Part shown: one piece after another, positions 59,262 to 64,000 of the stretch
How positions within the stretch are numbered: position 1 is the first letter of the stretch
Layout of the letters: each line of letters starts with the position of its first letter
Assembly (NCBI GenBank): GCA_036494545.1
Contig: DASXOB010000016.1
Coordinates: forward strand, 62,001 to 126,000
Direction of reading: 5' to 3'
DNA: 64,000 nucleotides
Source: JAICXG01 sp036494545
GTDB lineage: Bacteria > Verrucomicrobiota > Verrucomicrobiia > Chthoniobacterales > UBA10450
Position numbers and translations under genes: made by a program
The notes under the pieces: model-generated
Database searches by the model: none
Seen by the model: the letters and a program-made list of their open reading frames with translations, nothing else
What the model was told of the DNA's origin: nothing

Positions 59262-60462
59262 TCCAGAGGAATTGATAGACAGCAACGGCGTTAACCGCGA
59301 TCGAGACGAGGAAAAGCATGCCTTCAAGTTCAGTCAAAGTGCGCGGGCCATTGCTCAGGAGCAGGAGGAACATCCAAGGCAACAGGATCATGGCGTAACG
59401 ATAGGAAAACTGCCAGCCGCCTGGATTTCCGTGACACCAGAGCGCGAAGGTTAGGACGCCGATCGCCAGCCAGGCTGGCGCGCGGAAACGACCGCCTTCG
59501 CGAAAAAGCAAGAAAAGAAAAGGACTGGCGAGGAAGATCGAGCAGCCAAATGCGTGCGGCTGCAAGAAAGGAAAAGTGGAAACGTCCGTCATGCCTTCGA
59601 AGAGCATTTTGAAGACGTTCCATGGAATCGCGTGAAGCGAGAAGAGACCATACCGGTACCAGGGTTCCGCATTTACGTTCGGGATGCGCATGTAGCCGAA
59701 ATCGAAAATGGATCCGAAGCGGGCAAAATTGTACGCGGCGGTAGCAATTCCAAAGGCGATTGGTATGGCAAGAAAAAAGCTCAGCGGTTTCCAGCGATCG
59801 CGTGGCAAATCTTGTTTGGCGCTCTCCGGAATCCGGAAAAACCACCAGAACATGAAGATGGGAGCGGTAAGGATAATCTCGGTCCGGTTTCCGAAGGCGA
59901 GAGCGAAAAAGGCCCCCGCCAGAAGCGGGCGTGGCCTTACGAGTGTAAAATACAACGCAGCGGTTTCCCCGAGCAGAGCAAATCCCAGCGCGATCTGCCA
60001 CGCGCCAGCGAATCCGAGATTGCACCACGACCACGTTCCGAAAATCGGAAAGAGCGCGAGAAGAATCCGGCGCGGCTTGGAGATTGGTTCCAGCTCGCTC
60101 AGTTTATAAAAGGCCTGGACGCAAAACCCGACCACGACGGCGGCGACAACTCCGCCAGGAAAGGTGCTGAAGAGACCAATCGCGGCGAGCAACGCCACCG
60201 GAATGAGCGAGAGAACAGCGCCCAGCGGGAAAACAGAATAGAATTGGCCATCGGTCGAGACCATTTCGTTCAGCCAGGAAGGCGGCTGCGCGGAAAGACC
60301 CAGGTGGCCATGCAGAAATGCGGCCGCGATTCGGCTCGTGTAATCGAAGTGCTGTTGTCGGGGTTGAATCGAGAGCCAGAAAAGTGACGCCGCCACGACC
60401 GCCACCAGCATCGAGATTCCCTTTGCGTTGTCTTTTCCCGCTCTCTTTTTCCTAGCTGCCAT
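59242..60462 (-). CDS. Polytopic membrane protein, possible GT-C-type glycosyltransferase
   Basis: 406 aa with ten or more hydrophobic helices. A short basic N-terminus (MAARKKRAGKDNAK) precedes the first helix. The first periplasmic loop holds STDGQFYSVFPLGAV and later FGNRTEIILTAPI; the overall pattern recalls GT-C lipid-linked glycosyltransferases, whose loop acids act in catalysis, but I cannot identify a definite active site. Location beside glycosyltransferases supports an envelope role. Confidence 0.6.
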   Translation of the reverse strand: MAARKKRAGKDNAKGISMLVAVVAASLFWLSIQPRQQHFDYTSRIAAAFLHGHLGLSAQPPSWLNEMVSTDGQFYSVFPLGAVLSLIPVALLAAIGLFSTFPGGVVAAVVVGFCVQAFYKLSELEPISKPRRILLALFPIFGTWSWCNLGFAGAWQIALGFALLGETAALYFTLVRPRPLLAGAFFALAFGNRTEIILTAPIFMFWWFFRIPESAKQDLPRDRWKPLSFFLAIPIAFGIATAAYNFARFGSIFDFGYMRIPNVNAEPWYRYGLFSLHAIPWNVFKMLFEGMTDVSTFPFLQPHAFGCSIFLASPFLFLLFREGGRFRAPAWLAIGVLTFALWCHGNPGGWQFSYRYAMILLPWMFLLLLSNGPRTLTELEGMLFLVSIAVNAVAVYQFLWTNNVHP

Positions 60463-60679
60463 GGCGCGACCTTAAGAAGCGTGCCAAGCAAAGCCAATCC
60501 GCGTCGACAAAAATTGTGATGCGTGCCGCCAAGTTTCCCGATGAAGTCACGCTTTGTGAGTCGGTCTAGATCCTTGCCGACGGGTTGGTGGTTTACACTC
60601 ATCTTAAAGAACTCTGCGCCAGTTCCACGATCCCCAGGCCACTTCTGGTCCGTGGCCGTTCATTCCGCTGCCTAACGAA

Positions 60680-61474
60680 CTAATGTTGGCAGCGCGGGCA
60701 CCACGCGGTGGTGCGGCCACCGACGGTTTCACGGCGCAACTTCGTGCCATGTTTTGGACATTTGCCGCGCGATTTCCAGCGTTCGTGCAACAACCAATCG
60801 TGAGGCGGATCAGTATTGTTTTTCCCAATGCTTTCCAAGGAAGCGCGCGCGACGAAACGCACATTGCGCCAAAGAAGGATCAGCTTCGCCTCGCGGAGCT
60901 CAGCCGCCCGGCGCTGCGGCGCAATTCCGGCGCGCCACAGAATTTCATCCGCCATCCAGTTACCGATGCCCGGAAAACCGCCTTGGAGCAGAAGCACCGC
61001 CTTAATCGGGGCGCGAGCATGTCGTTTAACGAATGCGGACATGAGCTTCCGAGTGAAAGCGCGCGAGTGAACTTCTGGTAGGTTCGCCGGCCACCAAGCA
61101 GGCGCCTTCTTCCCATGGTGAAAGCGGACGCGACCAAACTGGCGCGGGTCGCAGAAAACGAGAGAGCGCGAGGCTTGTTGCAACACGAGATGATCGTGCT
61201 TCCCTGGCTCGAAGCCTTGCTTTTCGACACGCAATTTGCCGCTCATTCCGAGGTGGATCCCGAGCCAGTTATCGCCCGAGAATTCGAAGAGCATCTGTTT
61301 GCCGTGGACCTGCGAGCGAAGGTATTCTTGCCTAACGAGCCGGCAGCACAGGGCTTTCGTATCTTCGCCGCGAAAGACTCTCTTGTTATCATGCAATTGC
61401 ACGACACCGATCTTCTGACCAAGCCCCGGGTCCCAGCATTTACGATAAAATTCGACCTCAGCCAGTTCCGGCAT
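60680..61474 (-). CDS. mutM: Formamidopyrimidine-DNA glycosylase (Fpg/MutM)
   Basis: 264 aa. Catalytic N-terminal PELAEVE (Pro after Met, Glu), the H2TH region with GIGNWMADEILWRAGI, and a C-terminal zinc finger CPKHGTKLRRE...CPRCQ. Removes 8-oxoguanine and related lesions. The N-terminal methionine is followed directly by Pro as required. A GCCTAACG word lies 2 bp beyond the stop. Confidence 0.94.
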   Translation of the reverse strand: MPELAEVEFYRKCWDPGLGQKIGVVQLHDNKRVFRGEDTKALCCRLVRQEYLRSQVHGKQMLFEFSGDNWLGIHLGMSGKLRVEKQGFEPGKHDHLVLQQASRSLVFCDPRQFGRVRFHHGKKAPAWWPANLPEVHSRAFTRKLMSAFVKRHARAPIKAVLLLQGGFPGIGNWMADEILWRAGIAPQRRAAELREAKLILLWRNVRFVARASLESIGKNNTDPPHDWLLHERWKSRGKCPKHGTKLRRETVGGRTTAWCPRCQH

Positions 61475-61521
61475 GGCGGGAGATTAGATCGTCCGAAGGC
61501 TCCATGCTACGCTTGGCGCGC

Positions 61522-62445
61522 ATGGAAAAAGTGATCATCGTCGGGAGCGGTTGTGCCGGCCTAACCGCTGCGATCTACGCCGCCCGCGCCAACCTCACTC
61601 CGCTTGTCCTCGAAGGAAGACAACCCGGCGGTCAGCTCTCCACCACGACACTGGTGGAGAATTTTCCCGGGTTCCCTGACGGCATCGACGGACCGCAGCT
61701 GATCTTGAACATGCATCGCCAGGCCGAGAAATTCGGAGCGCGTTTTTCCTACGCGGAAGCAGCGGCGCTGGATTTGACTAACGAACATATTCGCCTCGAA
61801 GCCGACGATGAATGGCTCGAAACTCGGGCACTGATCATCGCGAGCGGCGCCTCGGCTCGATATCTCGGCTTGGAAAATGAGGAGAGGTTGATCGGTCACG
61901 GCCTAACGAGTTGCGCGACCTGTGATGGCGCATTTTACCGCGACGTGCCGGTGTGCGTGGTCGGTGGCGGCGACTCCGCGGCGGAGGAAGCGCTCTTCCT
62001 TACTCGCTTTGCCTCGAAGGTCTATCTGATTCACCGGCGTGACCAGTTGCGGGCGTCCAAAATCATGGCGGACCGCGTGCTGGCCTGCGAAAAGATCGAG
62101 CCAATTTGGAATACGACCGTGATCAAATACCTGGCCGACGACAAGGGCGAGATGTCCGCGGTTGAGTTGCGCAACCTGCAGACAAAGGAAGAGCGCATCC
62201 TGCCGGTGGCCTGCGTTTTCGTTGCGATCGGTCATGACCCAAACACGAAAGCTTTTCGTGGAAAACTGGAGACCGATGCCCAGGGATATCTCCTCGTTAG
62301 GCATTTGGCTGAAAGCAAACACCAAGGCGTTTTCATCGCGGGCGACGTAGCTGATCGCGTCTATCGCCAGGCGATTACGGCCGCCGGCTCGGGTTGCGCC
62401 GCGGCGATCGAAGCCGAGCGATACCTAAGCGAGCATTCCGCCTAA
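61522..62445 (+). CDS. trxB: Thioredoxin reductase
   Basis: 307 aa from ATG 61522 (MEKVIIVGSGCAGLTAAIYA); an ATG 18 bp upstream is possible. FAD-binding GSGCAGLTAA, redox centre CATCDG, NADPH-binding GGGDSAAEEALFL and the C-terminal GDVADRVYRQAITAAGSG. Keeps thioredoxin reduced and would also serve Rdx-type proteins such as the SelW-like product (inference). Divergent from mutM. Confidence 0.95.
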   Translation: MEKVIIVGSGCAGLTAAIYAARANLTPLVLEGRQPGGQLSTTTLVENFPGFPDGIDGPQLILNMHRQAEKFGARFSYAEAAALDLTNEHIRLEADDEWLETRALIIASGASARYLGLENEERLIGHGLTSCATCDGAFYRDVPVCVVGGGDSAAEEALFLTRFASKVYLIHRRDQLRASKIMADRVLACEKIEPIWNTTVIKYLADDKGEMSAVELRNLQTKEERILPVACVFVAIGHDPNTKAFRGKLETDAQGYLLVRHLAESKHQGVFIAGDVADRVYRQAITAAGSGCAAAIEAERYLSEHSA

Positions 62446-62465
62446 AGGGTGCGCACGGTGATCTT

Positions 62466-63638
62466 TTGAAGGTTTGCGATCTGACGCAGTTTTATTCGCC
62501 GCTGAGCGGCGGAGTGAAGCGCTATGTGCACGAGAAGATCGACTACATTCAACGCGCTACCGAGGACGAGCACGTCCTGGTTATTCCCGGTCCGAGAACT
62601 GAACGGATCGAAGCGGGGCGCTCGCGGATTTACTCGATCCGCGCGCCACTTCTTTCGCGTACCTCGCGTTATCGCGTGCTGCTCAATTTGCGGGCGATTG
62701 AAGAAATTCTCGAGCGCGAACGGCCCGACCTGATCGAATCGGGCGATCCGTATCAAGTGGCGTGGAAGGCGATCGCTTCGGGCGCAGCGCTGCGCATCCC
62801 GGTGGTCGGGTTCTACCATTCACATTTCCCCGAAGCTTATTTGCGGACGACCTCGCGGTTTCTTGGCAAAACGGCGACCGAGTTCATGATGGACCTGGCT
62901 CGACGCTACGTCCGGCAGATCTACAACCAATTTGAAGCGACCCTGGTGCCTTCCGTGCGGTTGGGAAATCTGCTCACGAGCTGGGGCGTGCAGAATGTTC
63001 GTGCAGTCGATCTCGGGGTGAATGTGGACGTATTTAGGCCTGAGCCAGACGACGCGGAAGCAACCCGTAAGTCGTTAGGCATTGCGGCCGGTCGTTGCCT
63101 CCTCGTGTATGTGGGGCGGCTGGCGCATGAGAAGAATACACAGACGTTGTTCGCCGCTTTCGAATTGCTCGTTAGGCGCGAGCCCGGCCGCTACCATCTG
63201 CTCGTTGTAGGCGACGGTTTGCAACGCGCCGAATTGCAAAGGCTGCAACAGCGCGCCGGCAATGTGACGTGGTTTCAGTATTGCAGTGAGTCAAGCGAGC
63301 TCGCCCGTCTTTATCGCGCCGCCGAGCTTCTGGTGCATCCGGGTGTGCAGGAAACCTTCGGCCTTACTGCGCTAGAGAGCCAGGCCTGCGGCACACCGGT
63401 GGTTGGAATTCGCGGAAGCTACATGGACCGAATTATCTTTGGCGGGCAGGAACATTGGGCGCGGGAAAACACCGTCCCTGCGTTGGCTGACGCAATTGCC
63501 GCCGCAGCAGGCGGCGAGCTTCGCCGGGCAGGTCGCGCGGCAGCCGGCCGAGTGCGCGAACACTACAGTTGGTCGGTAGTTTTTGCGCAGCTATTCCAAA
63601 TCTACCGTGCGGTGCGCGCCGGTTATCACTCCGGATGA
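62466..63638 (+). CDS. Family 4 glycosyltransferase
   Basis: About 390 aa. The conserved N-terminus LKVCDLTQFYSPLSGGVKRY fits a TTG start at 62466; an open frame exists upstream but overlaps trxB. GT-B fold with VDLGVNVDVFRP, LVYVGRLAHEKNTQTLFAAF, VGDGLQRAEL and the EX7E-type C-terminal HPGVQETFGLTALESQACG. Transfers a sugar from a nucleotide donor to a lipid or glycan. Two CGTTAGGC words lie inside. Confidence 0.88.
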   Translation: MKVCDLTQFYSPLSGGVKRYVHEKIDYIQRATEDEHVLVIPGPRTERIEAGRSRIYSIRAPLLSRTSRYRVLLNLRAIEEILERERPDLIESGDPYQVAWKAIASGAALRIPVVGFYHSHFPEAYLRTTSRFLGKTATEFMMDLARRYVRQIYNQFEATLVPSVRLGNLLTSWGVQNVRAVDLGVNVDVFRPEPDDAEATRKSLGIAAGRCLLVYVGRLAHEKNTQTLFAAFELLVRREPGRYHLLVVGDGLQRAELQRLQQRAGNVTWFQYCSESSELARLYRAAELLVHPGVQETFGLTALESQACGTPVVGIRGSYMDRIIFGGQEHWARENTVPALADAIAAAAGGELRRAGRAAAGRVREHYSWSVVFAQLFQIYRAVRAGYHSG

Positions 63639-64000
63639 ATGTCCGAATCCCGGTTCCGCCTGTTGCGAGAAACGATTCGGAAGTTAATCTGCAAACCATG
63701 AAGTCCGAACCCGCTTTTACGATTCGCGGTTTTCGCTCTTCCGATCGCGACGCGGTCCGCCAGCTCTGTTGCCAGACCGGTTTTCTCGGGACGCCGATTG
63801 ATCCGGTTTACGAGGACCATGAACTCTTCGCCGATTTTCTGACGACTTATTACACCGACCACGAGCCGGAGTCTTCGTTCGTTATCGAAATGAACGGCGA
63901 GTTGAAGGGATATCTTCTCGGCTCGCGTCGACCGCTGCTAAACCAGCTCTACTCCTTTCAACAAAACATCGTTCTTTTCGTGCGCGCCCTTTGGCGGTAT
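63635..64000 (+). CDS. GNAT-family N-acetyltransferase (partial, 3' end missing)
   Basis: The ATG at 63635 overlaps the preceding stop (ATGA); 122 codons run off the window end. A second ATG at 63698 (MKSEPAFTIRGFRSSDRDAV) may be the true start. FTIRGFRSSDRDAVRQLC and SFVIEMNGELKGYLLG match the first half of a GNAT fold. The acetyl-CoA loop is not yet reached. Confidence 0.75.
   Translation, partial: MNVRIPVPPVARNDSEVNLQTMKSEPAFTIRGFRSSDRDAVRQLCCQTGFLGTPIDPVYEDHELFADFLTTYYTDHEPESSFVIEMNGELKGYLLGSRRPLLNQLYSFQQNIVLFVRALWRY

Larger units (their letters stand above)
3182..63177. repeat. Dispersed word TCGTTAGGC / GCCTAACGA (52 exact 8-base cores)
   Basis: Hand-scanned starts of CGTTAGGC on +: 3182, 3313, 4114, 6806, 7553, 10282, 12099, 12350, 13057, 13362, 18575, 21031, 26600, 27428, 28382, 33178, 34578, 36456, 37657, 40726, 43541, 48545, 62295, 63073, 63170. 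Starts of GCCTAACG: 6018, 8266, 8397, 10548, 11181, 11529, 13082, 22956, 27824, 28476, 29176, 32302, 34327, 37732, 38445, 38909, 40587, 43323, 43814, 50582, 51609, 55526, 57968, 58634, 60670, 61330, 61901. In 46 of 52 the base before CGTTAGGC is T; the base after is mostly A. Near-copies (CGTTAGGG, TGTTAGGC, ACCTAACG) add about 20 more. Confidence 0.92.

Noticed and set aside
3182..63177. TTAGGC word as telomere-like repeat or sequencing-adapter residue
   Set aside because: Copies are single and dispersed, not tandem arrays, and lie in frame inside conserved proteins without disrupting them, which adapter remnants would not do.
1..64000. CRISPR arrays, insertion sequences or prophage genes
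   Set aside because: No direct-repeat/spacer arrays, transposases, integrases or terminal inverted repeats were found on reading.

Overview
The window is a gene-dense stretch of a chromosome of moderately high GC, read on both strands, with short operons and many ATGA-type overlaps. Gene content points to a soil-type member of the Verrucomicrobiota (Chthoniobacterales/Spartobacteria-like); this is inference, from the long (~600 aa) IspG, the cdsA-dxr-rseP-ispG order, and the ~115 aa NISTR/GPSL beta-domain repeats behind a Thr-Pro linker. There is no rRNA; one tRNA, for selenocysteine, is visible.

Layout. 0-2 kb: 3' end of carB and an outer-membrane porin. 2-13.3 kb: an oxalate/formate-type transporter, a selenocysteine-containing formate dehydrogenase with iron-sulfur and NrfD membrane subunits, and, convergent with it, selB-selA-selD, tRNA-Sec and a SelW-like gene. 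Three genes in this block have in-frame UGA codons that must be read as selenocysteine (fdhA, selD, selW-like), so automatic calling splits or truncates them. 13.3-24.1 kb: typA, a secreted S8-like protease, then ispG, rseP, dxr, cdsA. 24.2-28 kb: a secreted sugar-dehydrogenase-like protein, a dead glyoxalase-like gene and tdh. 28-35.1 kb: a peptide-export locus made of a foldase-like protein interrupted by an in-frame amber codon, a PCAT-type ABC exporter with two cyclic-nucleotide-binding domains and an intact C39 peptidase, an HlyD-type adaptor, a sigma54 activator, and two small genes whose products end a shared leader in Gly-Gly. 35-44.2 kb: an NlpC/P60-like protein, polX, an arginine dihydrolase/ornithine cyclodeaminase pair, a DUF4912 protein, a broken permease, an aspartic protease, a cyclophilin and an N-carbamoylputrescine amidase. 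44-51 kb: a DUF885 protein, gene debris, an HD-domain exonuclease, a solitary DNA methyltransferase and thiG. 50.6-56 kb: an rfaE2-like gene, purN, gpsA, plsY, mnmG and a TVP38 protein. 56.7-64 kb: envelope sugar genes and glycosyltransferases, mutM, trxB and a partial acetyltransferase.

The main genome-scale observation is a short word, TCGTTAGGC (reverse complement GCCTAACGA). By hand count its 8-base core CGTTAGGC occurs 52 times on the two strands, against about 2 expected in random sequence of this length. It lies mostly inside genes, uses otherwise rare codons (AGG, TTA, CTA), often supplies the start or stop of a gene, and is missing from several multi-kilobase tracts holding secreted proteins and gene debris. 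Its density and behaviour resemble DNA uptake sequences of naturally competent bacteria, but its function is unknown here.

The two most interesting systems are this dispersed word and the Gly-Gly peptide export locus; the compact selenocysteine island is third.
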